Part shown: in pieces, positions 36,670-51,066 of the stretch
How the letters are laid out: each line of letters starts with the position of its first letter
Numbering within the stretch: the first letter of the stretch is position 1
Assembly (NCBI GenBank): GCA_003290165.1
Contig: QNQO01000811.1
Location: 310,001 to 374,000, forward strand
Length of the DNA: 64,000 bases
Reading direction: 5' to 3'
From: Berberis thunbergii
Taxonomy: Eukaryota; Streptophyta; Magnoliopsida; Ranunculales; Berberidaceae
The notes under the pieces: model-generated
What the model saw: the letters and a program-made list of their open reading frames with translations, nothing else
Told to the model about the DNA's origin: nothing
Databases searched by the model: none
Made by a program: the position numbers and the translations under genes

Positions 36670-39600
36670 TGTCACGCCCCAATTTTCGAAGAAAACGAAA
36701 ATTCTAAAATCCACGTAGGATTATCTGTTTCCCCCAAAACTTGGGACGTGAAAATTCAATAACAACATAAACAAATAGCAGCAACAACTAAAACATGATT
36801 TAATTACTAAACAAATAAAATTCTAACCCGAGAAGACTGACGTGGCCAGCTCACTAGCGAAACTCCAGTAACGCATCTCAAAATTTCTAAACCTGAAAGG
36901 CTAATCGACTACATTCCAAAAGGAATGTACCCAAAAAGCAAAAGCTCACTTGGGTCAGCAATAAAGCTGGTGTGAGAAATCTTCATCCAAAAAATCAATA
37001 AATCCACACGTGATAACATCAAACTAAACGAAAACAATATCCAACCACACCAACAGGTAGTTCCTCAATGCGGCAAATGTGTCATCATCCTAATAAATAA
37101 ATATGCATTATTTATTACTAATAAATAAAATTTATGAGTTATCAATCCTCATAAATGCAACAACAATACAATTCATAATCATATTAGACTATTATTGAAA
37201 TATTAACAAAACACATTTTTTCTACTTTTAGGAAGACATGTAGTTCTCATTCAATGGTTGAATAAGCATTTAGTTTCTTCCTTTAAGGTAATCATACACA
37301 TACACAAAAAACAAAAATCGCTTCTTTTCCACAATCGCACTATCCTCCATGTGCCGAACACACCTCACCCAAGCGTGCATCCTTTGCCATCGAAGTCACT
37401 CGGAGTGTACATGACCCAAGTGGGGTGCCACCTCGAGTGTCATGTCATCTCACCCGAAGTTCGATCCCTGGCAAGTATTCTTCCTAAATCTACACGTACA
37501 ACCGAACTCACATGGAACGGTGCACCGATATGCAAGCAAGTCTGCATACCCATAATAATATCACACGTATACAAGCAAGTCTGTATACAAACAATTTCTT
37601 TTCTTCACATTTTTTTTCTTCGAAGTTGTGGAAAAGAGCATAAAAAAAATATAAACTAAAACTCAAAACTCTTTTATGGTGACACTTTGTCAACCATAAG
37701 TAAATCAACCACAGTATCCACCATTCTCTTGGGGAACAAGTAATATCTGACACATTGCCAATTCACACATCTTATCTCTTTGCATCATATGAATTTGTTG
37801 GATGAACTATCAAAAGAGAATACATGCTAAGGTAGTTCACCACCACCATTATTCTATCAAACATCACAGCACCATTTCATTTTCTACACAGATATTCTAA
37901 CAAGCACTCAAGGTACATACAGAAAACAAAAACATTTCTCAAAATGGGGATTCAGATTCACTAAATTGACCATGGAGTATTGTCACTTCTTATTTTGTAC
38001 TAATGAAAATCAAACAGGTTACATCACAGACAGAAGTGGAATTTAGTTGTTTGATGTTAAGGGGCAAGTCTTAAGTATCTTGAATTTAGTGGAGGCTACT
38101 GAAAAATATTTCTTCTTTTTCGTTGTTTTCACGTAAACTCATGGTGTGGTTTACTAGTTTCTTTTTCTTCTGATTCACATTTCGAAACTGTGGGTGATCC
38201 CAATAACCCCACAAAGGAAACAACAAGTAAGTGACTTGTTTGATCTCTCCATAACAAAACTATCATCTTTGATCATTTTCTCTTTTACCGGAATTGAAAC
38301 TTTAACCATAGCTAGCAGTAGATCAACAATGGTGATATTCTAGACCAATTTTTAGCAAAACTATTATCAGCAATAATTAAATTTTAAGACCAATTTTCAC
38401 AAAAACTCAAACATGCATAAGAGCATCAACAGTTCACTAAACAAATCTTCATTTCTAAGAACAAACTAAGTATAGAATAAACATTCAAACACCCACAAAG
38501 ATTTTTCTTTGCAGACTGTGGGATGGGTGATCTACACTCTCAATTCATCCAAAATCAAACCAAACCCACAATCCAAAAATCATCAAAGACACACAAACAC
38601 AAGTCATCACACCACCAAACCAATATCCAAATCATAACCACACATCCTCACAACAAAACTCACAAGCCCCATCATCAAATCCTCAAGAATCACTAATTCA
38701 GTCAAGAAACAAGGATTGCAAGATACATGGAATAAGAAAACCCACTTGATGAAATCACCAATGATTTGCGCAACCAATCCACGTCCTCAAAACCACTGCA
38801 ACAACACCTCCAAGTCACATCAGATTACAATGAACAGACCCATCACACACAGCTCTTTGGCAATCTCCTCTGGCAAATCAAACATTGCTCCTTGAACCCC
38901 TTCATCAGCAACCAAGCTGATTTTTCCAACTACATCGGCGGCAGAGGAGTAAATATCAACTAAAAATCCAGATACTAATCTGCAGAGAACCCTCTAGAAT
39001 AACCAAGATCGCGAGTCATTAGCAATGTCACCCATCCTTGCCCGTGACTTAGGAGATAACGAGATGAGGGTGGCTTCTGCTTCTTGAACGAATGGTCCGA
39101 CGTGGATTTGATGGGAACAGAGAGCCGAAGAAGTGACATGGTTTCTAGGGTTTTGAGGTTCTGGGTTTTGAGGTTCTGCAAGTTTCCATGACGAAGTGAA
39201 GAAGAACAAGAAGAAGAAATATTGATTTCTAGGGTTTTGAATTTCTTCTGAACCTCTTGAAATCAAAGCAGTAAGACTGTGAAAGAGCAGAGAGAAGGGC
39301 TCGAAAATGACGAGCTCGATGACCTAACCAAATCGATTGAGATCCATGATCAAGTTGCAAATGGCTTCGATGTTCCGACCGATTTCATCGATTCCATGAG
39401 CAAGGGGAGAAACAATTTAGGATGGAGAAATCCTTACGAATAACACTGTTGTTGCGGTCAAACGGCTTGAAGGCATTGAGCAAGTAGAGAAACATGAAAA
39501 GGAGAAAAAGAAAGGGTTTCTCTTTATAAGGTGGGTGGCTATTCGCCCCCACTGAACTTTCGAATGCACCCACCCTCTTTCACAAAATAAAAGCAAAAAT

Positions 39601-39801
39601 AAGTAAGTACAAAAATTACAGGGTGTTACAATATATACAACCCAAAAGAATCTCATCCCGAGATTCGGTAGAGGAAACAGAGTTAAGCAAATTTTAAAAA
39701 AAATACAACTTGTCAAACGAAAAAAGAGTTAAAAATAAAATTTACGATTGAATTTTAGGTGCATAAATTTGTATTGCCATTGAAAAAGTAGAGGTGTTAC
39801 A
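36670..39801 (-). mobile_element. Solo LTR (or LARD-like element), 3.1 kb, nested in Athila
   Basis: It starts tgtcacgccccaattttcga and ends gaggtgttaca (TG...CA ends), flanked by a perfect 5-bp duplication, catta (36665-36669 and 39802-39806). When it is skipped, the Athila protease frame continues from LVDRSN to YPKGVVQDVLVQV, proving a later insertion. There are no gag-pol domains. A TATA-like ttataaag on the minus strand near 39525 is consistent with an LTR promoter and suggests minus orientation. The terminal tgtcacgcccc style is common in large chromovirus LTRs; lineage not proven. Confidence 0.82.
38931..39266 (-). other. Unrecognised ORF-rich patch inside the nested element
   Basis: Two overlapping minus-strand ORFs (39266-38994 and 39181-38975) look protein-like, for example [20 protein letters not shown] and further left [21 protein letters not shown] do not recognise them. 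This could be a captured first exon with downstream intron, or chance. Confidence 0.25.
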
Positions 39802-39806
39802 CATTA

Positions 39807-41784
39807 GATCTATCAACCAATTGAATCACGACACCAGTTTTATTCAAAGGTCCAAGTTTCAAAGAAGCATATATAGAATATGGCATGACATTGATAGAAG
39901 CTCCTAAATCTAACATGGCCTTCTCAAATCTATTGTTACCTATTGTACAAGGGATAGTAAACATACCTGGATCTTTGCATTTTGTAGGGAGTTTTCTTTG
40001 AATAACTGCAGAAACTTTCTCTCCACTTTCACCTTCTCACATCCTTTAAGTTTTTGTTTCCTCTTAAGTGTACACAGTTCTTTCAAGAATTTAGCATAAC
40101 GAGGTATTTGTTTAATAACATCTAAAAGTGGAATATTTACATCGCATCTACGAAACGTCTCATATAAATATTTATTTTGCTGGTCTTTTCTAGAGTTTGC
40201 TAACGCCTGAGGAAAAGGAGGTACTGGTTTATAATCAGAAAGAGGCGGAAACTTATGCTTAGGTTCGTCATCGTCATTGGAAGTGTTTTTATCCACAACA
40301 ACATTTTTCTCCTTTTCTTGCTTTGACGATGCAGGGGATGTCTTTACTGGAATTTCAATCTCTTTACCGCTTCTCAACATGATTGCATTCACATTTTCTT
40401 TTGGATTCACCATTGTTTGAGAGGGTAATTTTCCCAAACCTTGCGCCTCTAGCCGACTAATTGCGGTTGCCATCTGTCTCATCTGATTGTCTAAACTTTG
40501 AATACTAGCCCTCGTTTCCTATTGAAATTGCAAAGTATTAGTGGCAAGAGACTTAACAATATCTTCTAAAGACATACCAGAATTAGAAGTTTGGCTCGGT
40601 TGTTGTCTAGGGGGGTATGGCTGCTTATATTGTTGGAAACCTAGGTGATTTTGAGCCGCGAGCTGATTTACTTGTGGATTCCCATAGCTGAGGTTGGGGT
40701 GATCCCTCCACCCTGAGTTATACGTGCTCGAATAGGAATCATACATCCTTTGCAGTTGTCTAGCAAAACCATCGGCCACATTCACTTGCTCAATAGGCTC
40801 CTATTGAAGAGATGGGCGCATATCAGTTGGATGCCCTACTACTGAACAAATCCCACAAGCCTCTATTGATTGCATATTACCTGCAGCCATTTGACGAGCA
40901 AGAGAAGTTAGACTCGCAATTTGTTGTTCGAGGGGAGCAATATTTACCTCATTAACATGCTATGATGGAAGGTCAAGCCTAGCGCCAAATTGTTGAGAAT
41001 TGGCCGCCATATTTGCAATCAAGTTTCTCGCAGCCTCAGGAGTTTTGTCCACCAAAGCTCCTCTGATAGCGACATCAATCATGTTCCTATTAGTGGGTAG
41101 AAGGCCTTCATAGAAATACTGGATAAACAGCTGCTCACTAATTTGATGATGGGGCCAGCTTGCACATAATTTCTTGAAACGTTCCCAATATTCGTGTAGG
41201 GATTCTTCGTTGTGCTGCCTTACACCACAACTTTCTTTTCGAATGTTAGCTGCCCTTGAAGCTGGAAAATATTTCTCCAAAAAACAACCTTCTAATCTCG
41301 TTCCATGTGGTAATACTTCCTGAGGGTAGATAATAAAGCTAATTCTTAGCCGAATCCTTCAAAGAAAATAGAAAGGCTCTTAATTTAATTTGCTCTTCAG
41401 TCACCCCCGTGGGTTTCATACTTGTGCACACCACATGAAGCACTTTTAAATGCTTGTGAGGATCTTCACTTGTGAGACCATGAAAGTGGGCAAAAGATGT
41501 ATTAGTCTAGATTTTAATTCAAAAGTGGTGGTAGCATTTAAAGTAGGGAATGTTATGCATAAGGGTTGTTGATTCAAGTCAAAAGCAGCAAGCTCTTTCA
41601 GAGTTCGATTTCCATCCATGACTTTCTTCTCTTCTAAATCAAGATCACTAACAAATAGGGAGTCGGGGGTTGAATCGATCTCTTCAGAATTTATCCAAGC
41701 TTTTGTTCTTAACCTACACAAAGTTCTCTCTATCACGGGATCGTATTGCAAATCATCTTGATTAGAAGATCGAGTTTTAATCAT
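39807..41784 (-). pseudogene. Athila gag and protease active-site region
   Basis: Gag is read at 41784-41446 (MDGNRTLKELAAFD), 41280-40960 (EESLHEYWERFKKLCASWP) and 40785-39940 (NVNAIMLRSGKEIE and PPFPQALANS). These are motifs characteristic of Athila-type gag. The protease site follows at about 39940-39807 as AMLDLGASINVMPYSIY, with D-L-G-A for the usual D-L/S-G-A. Frame changes and stops lie between the pieces. Confidence 0.88.
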
Positions 41785-41920
41785 AAAAATTATTCAAGGA
41801 AACTCTTAATACACCATAAGAGATAAAATATGCAAAATCCAAAGTAATAAAAGAAAAATAAAAATCTACACAAAAAAATAAAAAAAAATAATTAAGGATC
41901 ACAAAATCAACTAGGAAACC

Positions 41921-41938
41921 TCATCGGCAACGACGCCA
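41921..41938 (-). promoter_or_regulatory. Athila primer binding site (tRNA-Asp type)
   Basis: The minus strand reads TGGCGTCGTTGCCGATGA five bases inside the 5' LTR. This differs at a few positions from the tRNA-Asp complement typical of Athila elements. Confidence 0.8.
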
Positions 41939-41943
41939 AAATT

Positions 41944-43476
41944 TGAAGTGTTGTCGTAGGCAACCCAAATTTTAAAAACTATACTCCTAAAAATATATGT
42001 AGTAATGAGAGTAAGGGTCGATCCCACAATAAGTGTCTAGTCTAGTTTGGTGCTTTATGAAAAAGGGTGGGGGTTGATTATAACGAAAACAATTTTAACA
42101 ACTAAGAAACAATACAAATTAAAATATCAAAATCAATCAAAAGAACAAGCATTGGCCTAAATCAACATCTACCATTGGAATCTTACAACTGATCATCGAT
42201 TCAAGAATATCAATTCAACTTTGAATATTCACCGTTGGAAATATTTTCCTATATCTCCTTAGTCTCAATTAATTAGAAAATAAGCGATCTAATCAATCCT
42301 AACCACTAAATAACCCAAGACAAGCACTAAAAATTTAACCTAGCAACAACATTAAGAACTATAGAGATCAATGAAGCCAAATAACACAAGCACAAGTGGT
42401 TGTATTTAATCTAGTCAATTGTTTTTCCTAAGATCTAATAATTTCTGACGCAGCAAATCATTAAATCTTATTTACTTCACGAATTAGAGGGATCCAACAA
42501 TTATGGATTTGATTTCTAACTCAGCAGTAGATTGCAACGAATAACAAACTAGTAGGGCTCCTAGCAATTAAACGATTCAATCATGAAAATAGGAACAGAA
42601 GAATATTTGATACTCAAAGCAAAAATTAAACAATAAAAACAAACACATTCGATCTCAAAATTTTATAGATTCCAAGGCTTCAGTTTTCTTTGACCAATAA
42701 AAATACTAGCCAAACATGAACATGTAAGAAGCTTGAGGAAAAAGATAGGAAGAAGAAGAAAGAGACCAAGAAATTGTGTGTGGCAGGCTCCCCAAAAGAA
42801 AAGATTAGCATCCCCTTTTATACATGTTCCTCTCCCCTTAGAAGTCTCACAAATCTTCTAAAAATATTCTACTCTCTAATTTGAGGAAGATATAAAATCT
42901 TGTTGTGAAGAGGAAAGTGTTTATTTCTGCTGCAATTTTCGTTTATCAGAACTGGCAATTTCCAAAAGAAGTCTCCCAAATCTACTAAAAATATTCAACT
43001 TTCTATTTAGGAAAGATACTGAAGCAAAATAAAATCTTGGTGTGAAGAGGAAAGTGTTGATTTCTGCTACAATTTTCATGCATCAGATCTAGCAATTTCC
43101 AAAAATAAGCTATGTATCAAACTTGCATGCAAAGTAATGCTCACGTCACAGTTCAGGTCTGGAACTTCAAGCCCGATGTTAACCTTGATACATCCATTAT
43201 CTCGTAAAACACAAAACATGACAGTTGCATATATTTTTCTTGACGTTCCAAATCATCTTGAATCATTTCCATCAGAGCTCAGACGAGAGAGTTATGCCCA
43301 TTCTAAGAAGCAATGTCGAAACTGCCACAAAATACCAATTGGCTTTGTTTTGCACTTAATAACTCTATTTACATCCTAAATCAAAATATAAGAGTAATGT
43401 GTATATTTAGGCACCAAATAAGTAAATAAGACCAATCACTAAAGGGAGAAGAATTTTATATTTTGCATTCTCATCA
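41944..43476 (-). repeat. Athila 5' LTR
   Basis: Begins tgaagtgttgtcgtagg and ends gcattctcatca. It is directly next to the mTERF sequence on its right. Confidence 0.93.
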
Positions 43477-44162
43477 TCTTACCTATAATGTCATTCTCTA
43501 ATAACTTAAAAGACAAGGGGATCCTTCTTGAAGACATAATTATGTCAAATTCCGTCCACCCCAATCTCTTGTAGACTTTGAATTTCTCTTTCAGAGTATC
43601 TTCAGTCATCGAGCCAACCGTATGAATAGCACGAATGAAAAAATGAGAATCCCACTTGACCCCCAATTGCTCGACTCGTTTAACGATTTCTTGAACCATA
43701 CTAGGTTTCTGGATAAAGAACCTTGGCCACTTCATTTAACGAAGCGAAACTGACTTATATTCCTCAGCAAATTCAAGTAACAAGTCTACATTGTGAAACA
43801 TTCTATCTCTGAAAGATGAAAGAAGCGAATTAGATACTTCTGTTCAGAGCCTTGATTGCATTGTCATTAGTTTGAAGCAAATACCAGAGACTCTAAACGG
43901 TAGGGACAAGCCAGCTTATAGAGATTGTGGAAGAGAACAATGGGATTTTCAAAAAAGAGGTCGACATGGGAAGAACGAAAAAAACCAATATCTTGTAAGA
44001 AGTTGAGATTGGGCTCAAGGGTTATGTCAATTTTTTAGTTTTGATAAAAGTAGAGTCTGGGTTCCTTGGAAATGATACAATTGATATATGGGCATCAGAG
44101 AAACCAATGTGTTTGAAGAAATTCAGAATAGAGGTTAAGGAGGCGAGGGAGGTAGATACAGC

Positions 44163-45605
44163 TAGGGATGGCAGTGGGGCGGATTTTCACGGATATCCGC
44201 CCCACCCAATCCGTTTGGGGCGGTTTTGGATATGGCTGAATGAGTTTTCGGGTGATTTTGGATATCCAAAAAATATCCGTTCACTATTCGGGGCGGATAC
44301 GGATTTGGCCATATCCGCCCCGCGGATATCTGTTTATCTGTTTATTACTAAACATTACAACCATACCCTTCCCATATATAAAGGGATTAAACCCTTAAAA
44401 GGGATTAACCCTGATCCCTCCCTCACACGCCGCCTCTCCCTCTCTGCCTCTCACCCTCACTGCCTCACACATCTCGCACTCACAGAGAGCTTCGAGCCCT
44501 CTCTGCCTCTCACACTCGCAGCCCTCTCTACCTCTCACTCACACTCACACAGAGGGATTCGAGAGTGAAGCGCCGAAGGCGCACAGGCCGACAGGCGGAG
44601 GACCACAGCGGCACAGCGAAGGCAGAACCGTCCGCCTCTTCTTCTCTCTCACAGCGGAGCAGCGAAGGCGGGGGCCGTCCGTCTCTTCTTCTCTCTCACA
44701 GCCAACGCTCAAGAGTCAAGGCGAAGCTTGTCCGCCTCTTCTTCTCTGATCTCTCTCACAGGCTCACAGCGAAGCTCAAGCTCGGCCTGTCGGCCGCCTC
44801 TTCTCTCTCACAGCCAAGGCGTCTTCGTCCGGTCGTCTTCTCTTCTCCTTCTCCTTCTCCTTTAGATCCAGATCTCCTTCTCCTTTAGATCCAGATCTGC
44901 GATCTGATCTTAGATCCAGATCTGCGATCTGATCTCTTCCTTGATCATCTGATACTTGATCATCTGATCCTTGATCCTTGATCTTAGATCCTTGATCATC
45001 TAATCTTAGATCCTTGATCATCTGATCTTAGATCCAGATAGAGATCCAGATCCGATCTGATCTTAGATCCAGATAGAGATCCAGATCCGATCTTTGATCT
45101 TAGAGATCCGATCTTTGATCTTAGAGATCCGATATCTGATCCTTGATTCGATCTCTGATTCCAGATCTGATCTTTGATCTTAGATTAGATCTACAGATTT
45201 CATCTCATTGATCATCAGATCTGATCTGATATCAGATCTCATCAGATCATCTCAGATCTATAATCGGATCCAGAGATTTTTTGTATTTTTTAATTTTTTG
45301 TAATTAATTCAGAATTTTTTGTAATTAATTCATAATTTTTTGTAATTAATTCAGAATTTTTTGTAATTAATTCAGATTTTTTTTGTTGTTTTTGTACGAA
45401 TTCAGTGAGTAATTTTTTAATTTTGTTACAAGTTTGTGCGGATTGGCGGAGCGGGGCGGATATCCGTCCATCCGCACGGGGCGGTTATGGATTTAGGATT
45501 AAAATTGTAAACGGATTGGCGGGGCGGATCGGGGATCGGTTATTACTGACGGATTGGCGATGGATTTGTTCAAATCCGCCCCAATCCGCCCCGTTGCCAT
45601 CCCTA
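44163..45605. mobile_element. hAT-type non-autonomous element (TAGGGATGGCA ends)
   Basis: It starts tagggatggcagtggggcgg and ends with the inverse, ccgttgccatcccta. It is flanked by a perfect 8-bp duplication, gatacagc (44155-44162 and 45606-45613). The subterminal zones repeat ggcggatatccg. Inside are an S/R-rich duplicated segment (about 44580-44830, unit containing cacagcgaagg), a GATC-rich block (44865-45260) and four copies of a 22-bp T/A unit (about 45290-45385). No transposase is present. It is inserted in the mTERF coding sequence. Confidence 0.9.
44865..45260. repeat. GATC-dense low-complexity block
   Basis: By eye I count about 45 GATC tetramers in roughly 400 bp, formed by shuffled agatcc, gatctt, ttgatc and gatctg words. 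It is largely self-complementary in short stretches. Confidence 0.88.
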
Positions 45606-45760
45606 GATACAGCAAACAATGTGGATGCAGAGATGGCTTTCTTTCTTGGGACCCCAAATATCGTGAATGGTGATGAGATGATACACAATAAGGGGTTGTG
45701 GGTTTTTCTTGGATTTGGGGAAGTTGTGGCCGAAGTAAATGAGGCTTTTAGAATTGCTCT

Positions 45761-47041
<1,281 letters not shown>

Positions 47042-47080
47042 ATTGCTCTTACAAGTATGATGAAACATATCTACCTTTAT

Positions 47081-48282
47081 GATAAAAATAAGTGAAGAAA
47101 CAGAGTGCTAATTCAGTATCTGAAAGAACATAAAGGAAGGAAATAGAGAAATACATAAGAGTGTTGGAAAACAATTTGTAATAGTAACAGTGAGGGGATA
47201 TGATAATTTGAGGCTTGCTTAATGCAATATCTTTAAGACAATATTTGACTCGTCTCGGTGCAACGTTGATGGTCGTTAATCTCCCAAGATACAACAGATT
47301 CATCTCTTTGTTTCTAATGCACTTTAGGATAGATACTCAGGCGAATAGAAATAAGAATTGACTTTGAGATGAACAAGAAAAAACCTATTTGATTTGAATG
47401 TAAACTCTTCTTTTTAGTGCTAGGTTGTTGTTGTAATGATAAATTGCTAATCTTTTTGGATATCTCAAATGACTAATTTGATATTCTACTTATAACAAAT
47501 GAAACATGACATACATGTTCCCATAAGACACAATTGAACCAACACAACGGTTGGTCAAAGACTTACATAAGGGACATTATGTAGTGAATTTACATAACAC
47601 ATGATTTATTAATTCAATAAAATTGGACATACAAAATTTCCAACAAAGAGGAGAAGGGAGTGATACCATCATGTAGATTAGAAATCCCGCTGCAACCTCG
47701 CCTGTTTGAAACACTGGTTGTCCTCCAAGTTTCTAACAGTCCAACTTGCAACAGCTTTGCTATTTTCAAACTATGTACATGCGCCATTTGTGCTCAGTAA
47801 CACTACCATTTTGGAACGATAATAAATAAACAATTAAACATATTTACTAGATATGATTGTTCATAGTTCGGTTTGGTATAATTTCAACCTAAAAATGCAA
47901 ATCATATCAATTGGTTTGGAAAATATCCAAACTCTAATCTATAATAAAGCTGACTGAAATGAAATTCATTTAAACCAAAAACTACTTGAACCAACAAATA
48001 TATATTTTTACAAATTTTATATTATATATAATTAAAAATTTAATATATGTATCAGTTCATTTTACTCAAATTATATAACCCTTTTCCATATGTGGTTGAT
48101 GAAAATTTATAGATCTTCGAATTTGAATAATAAGTGATTGCTTTCAAAAGCACAAATTTTTTTGGTGCAAAAGAATTTTGTTTCCCAAAAAAATACCAAA
48201 TGTGAAAAGGGGGAGACATAGAGGAAACTCATATAACCAAATTTTATAATGATATATGTTCTCTTGGGTATTTATCAAAGAC
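47081..48282. other. Non-coding stretch right of the mTERF relic
   Basis: No gene recognised. The first part may hold mTERF 5' sequence, but I could not match it. Confidence 0.5.
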
Positions 48283-49020
48283 AGTGGCTAAATGACACTA
48301 CCATTTCTGTTGAAGGACACCATCAATCTCCACTTTTTGTTTGGATCTGCTAAAGGATATCACCACCCTCACCTTCCATTCTCTCTTCGTAGCAGCAACA
48401 CCACCCCGCCCGCCCCACCACCACCACGCCCCGCCACACCCTACCACCACTAGCTGACGGTGACGGTGGCAGGGTGGTGGTGGTGGTGCTTGATGGAAAC
48501 ACAAGAAAAGTAAAAGAAGAAATAAGAGAAGAATAAGTAAGGACAGAGATGGCGGTGGCGAGGTGGTGGTGGATCTTGAAGGAGAAGAAAGAGAGAAGAA
48601 AAAGAATATAGAGGTAGAGAAGAAGAAGAGAGGAGGATGAGGAGGAAAATAAGAGGTGGGGGAAAGATGGCAGTCCGATGATGTCGTTGGTGGAAGGGAG
48701 AGATTGCGGGTGGTGATTGTGTTTGATGGAGAATAGAGAGAAAATAGGAGGAAGAAAGGGGAAAGAAGAAGAATAAGGAGAATAGAGGAGTAGAAGAAGA
48801 AAAAGATATGAGGAAGAGGAGGAAAAAAAAGTGACGCCCCGATAAGACTGACAATGGAGAGGAGAAATGGTAGTGTTTGATGGAGAAGAAAGGGAGAGAG
48901 AAGAATAGAGAAAGAGAGGTTGTAGATTTATATATATGTATATATATATTGGTGGTGTCCTTCAGAAAGTAGGACAATGATAGTGTTGTTCAACATAATT
49001 TGCGGTGTCATTTAGTTACT
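48283..49020. mobile_element. MITE-like element with ends agt..ctaaatgacac
   Basis: The left end agtggctaaatgacactacc is mirrored by gcggtgtcatttagttact. The phrase gaaggacacca occurs just inside both ends in inverted orientation. One half is a simple CCACCA/GGTGGT and purine-rich tract that creates long meaningless ORFs. No target duplication was defined. Its style resembles the element at 28011-28823. Confidence 0.6.
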
Positions 49021-49582
49021 TCCGTGTTAAAATACATAATCATCTTTAACCTTCCCACTTTCTCTTACATCGATCTCTTTTTTAATTAAATATCATTTTT
49101 TGTATTAATATTCAAATAGGTTCAAACACTGGATATCTAAATCTAAATTACTATAACTCCCGAAGGGCCTGATGAACAGTAACCGTGCATTCATTTGGAT
49201 ATGTTTTATTTTCCAAAAATGTCCACACTAAAGAAAAGATTTAACGACTATTCCCAAAACAATCTCATGTAAAAACTTTTTAAATCAAAATCAATTCTCT
49301 CATATTACTAATACATTAAACCTAATTAACTTCACCACCCCCATTTACAATATAGAAATATTTATAATTGTTCCTTTTTTTTACAATCTTTCCGCAAGAA
49401 ATTTACAAAAAATTTGTGAAAAATGATAAAGTTTCATAATTACTACGTGTAAAAAAAAGTAACTATAATATGTGGTTCAACTTGTACTTGACAAAGTAGT
49501 ACAAATAACAGAGCATTATTACACAAAAATTTATTGGTGAAATTTCTACTTCCAACTAATCTCTAACGAGAATTGTTGTCGG
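49021..49582. other. AT-rich non-coding stretch
   Basis: No ORF, repeat or motif recognised. Confidence 0.5.
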
Positions 49583-50584
49583 TAGGGGTGGGCATCCCAT
49601 TTCACAATTTCGATTCCGTTCCGTCTCGTCCCGATTTTTTCGGGTCTTAATGGAATTGAATAATATCATCCTGATCTCGTCCTGTCCCGATCTAGAATGA
49701 GGTGGGATGGAATGGGATAAAGATTTTCAATCCCGCCAATCTCGTTCTGTCCCGAGTTAATTTGTTAATATTTATTATTAATATTTTATCTATTTTTATT
49801 CATATAAACTTACAGATGACTGACAGAAACTCATGGTGTTTGCATTTGAATCCTTTCTGGGATCTTCATCTTTTGATGTTCAAGATTGCATTTGAATTTC
49901 ATTTATTTTATTTTGAGTTTATATATTATATAATATCGATATAGACTATATATGAGTGTCTCTTGAGGCTATCATTTCTGGGTTTATTTAAAGTTTCAAG
50001 GAGAAAACAGATGAAAACAAAAGAAAATTGAACTCTCCCAAACATCCCAACTAGATTAGCACTTGCTCGTTACGTATACAATGTTATAAGCATCTTGAGA
50101 GACATATTCAGACATGTCTTTTTTATCCATTATTAATTTGGTTTAAGACTAAAGTCTGCTAGGTAATATGCTACTCACCCTCGGACAATATGAGTTATCT
50201 TGTAGTGTCAAAGAACGTATATTCAAGAGCTGATATGGTTTAAGAGATTTTAGGTTTTCCATGGGGTCGCCTCTATATTGGTGGGTATTTCACTGTTTAG
50301 GTGTTACCATAACTATTTTCAGATTCCTGCAATTTGCTTGTAGGTTTAAGAAAGTTATTTTTTTCACTCTATATCTAATTATAAGAATATTATTTTTCAC
50401 GCTCTTATATGATGATAATCTTCGCAGCAGTCACAGGCAGCACGCTGATCCCGTCCAGTTCCAAACCCATTTGGGATGGAACGAAATCGGGATGAGGTTT
50501 TTTCCATCTCGTCCCGTCCCGATCCTGTATGAACGGGATGGAATAGGAATGGGTATATTTCATCCCATCCCGTGCCCACCCCTA
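49583..50584. mobile_element. hAT-type MITE (TAGGGGTGGGCA family), copy 3
   Basis: It starts taggggtgggcatcccattt and ends ccgtgcccacccctа-type sequence (final ta at 50583-50584). It is flanked by gttgtcgg (49575-49582) and gtcgtcgg (50585-50592), an 8-bp duplication with one change. Subterminal motifs are shared with copies 1 and 2. It has no coding capacity. Confidence 0.9.
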
Positions 50585-50858
50585 GTCGTCGGTAGTGGAT
50601 CGGTAGTGTAAGCGTGTCCTGTGTGTATAAATCGCTTAATGAAGCCTACAATCAATTGTCTTTTGAGGAAGAGAAAGCAGGTTGTTCCAAATCACATAGA
50701 ACAACCATTTCCACTCCTCTTTCCTCTTTTTCAATTCCGATAAATCCCTTACTTCTACTATCATATTCCAGAATCTCCTACTCCTCAATTCCAATTTTCA
50801 TCCATTTTCTCCATTGGGTTCTTTCCTTCCACTTCATTGTAGTTGTTTTCTAGTCATT
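50585..50858 (+). other. Flank of the pararetrovirus insertion with a TATA-like site
   Basis: A tataaatcg motif lies near 50626. The stretch is pyrimidine-rich and has no coding similarity. It ends with ttctagtcatt (50848-50858), which recurs right of the viral insertion. It may be the 5' UTR of the LINE that continues at 58851, but this is inference. Confidence 0.4.
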
Positions 50859-50948
50859 GGTTAGTGAGTCCAAGGTACTGTTGGTCAGCCGTTGATAGCG
50901 TTGGTCAGTAGCATAGAGTGTTGGTCAGCCGTTAGGAACCAGATCCAG
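50859..50948 (+). repeat. Pararetrovirus terminal redundancy, left copy
   Basis: Starts ggttagtgagtccaagg and ends agatccag. It matches 58750-58839 at 88 of 90 positions by eye. Confidence 0.95.
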
Positions 50949-51066
50949 TATAAGTCGCCATGGTGAGCGTCGAGCGAGATCTAGGTTAGGTGGTCCCACT
51001 CAGATGGTCCAGCTGTAGGTGGTCCGAGTACAGTGTTTCTACCCATCCTTCAAGCAAATTGAAAAG

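Larger units (their letters stand above)
30581..43476 (-). mobile_element. Athila-like Ty3/Gypsy LTR retrotransposon, 12.9 kb, inserted in the mTERF gene
   Basis: LTRs of about 1.5 kb (30581-32099 and 41944-43476) have TGATG/TGAAG...CATCA ends. The flanks are tcttc (30576-30580) and tctta (43477-43481), a 5-bp target duplication with one change. The PBS, the complement of tcatcggcaacgacgcca at 41921-41938, resembles the tRNA-Asp primer used by Athila. The PPT (gtgtggagaagt on the minus strand) lies just right of 32099. Gag, protease, RT, RNase H and integrase are all present but mutated. A 3.1-kb element is nested in the protease-RT linker (36670-39801). Confidence 0.92.

Noticed and set aside
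44041..44888. Plus-strand ORFs of 175 and 107 codons
   Set aside because: They cross the hAT boundary at 44163 and consist of MITE subterminal repeats and Ser/Arg-rich simple sequence; the first part is antisense to mTERF.
48298..48977. Long minus-strand ORFs rich in Phe/Ser/His/Pro
   Set aside because: They arise from purine/pyrimidine-biased and CCACCA simple sequence inside a MITE-like element.
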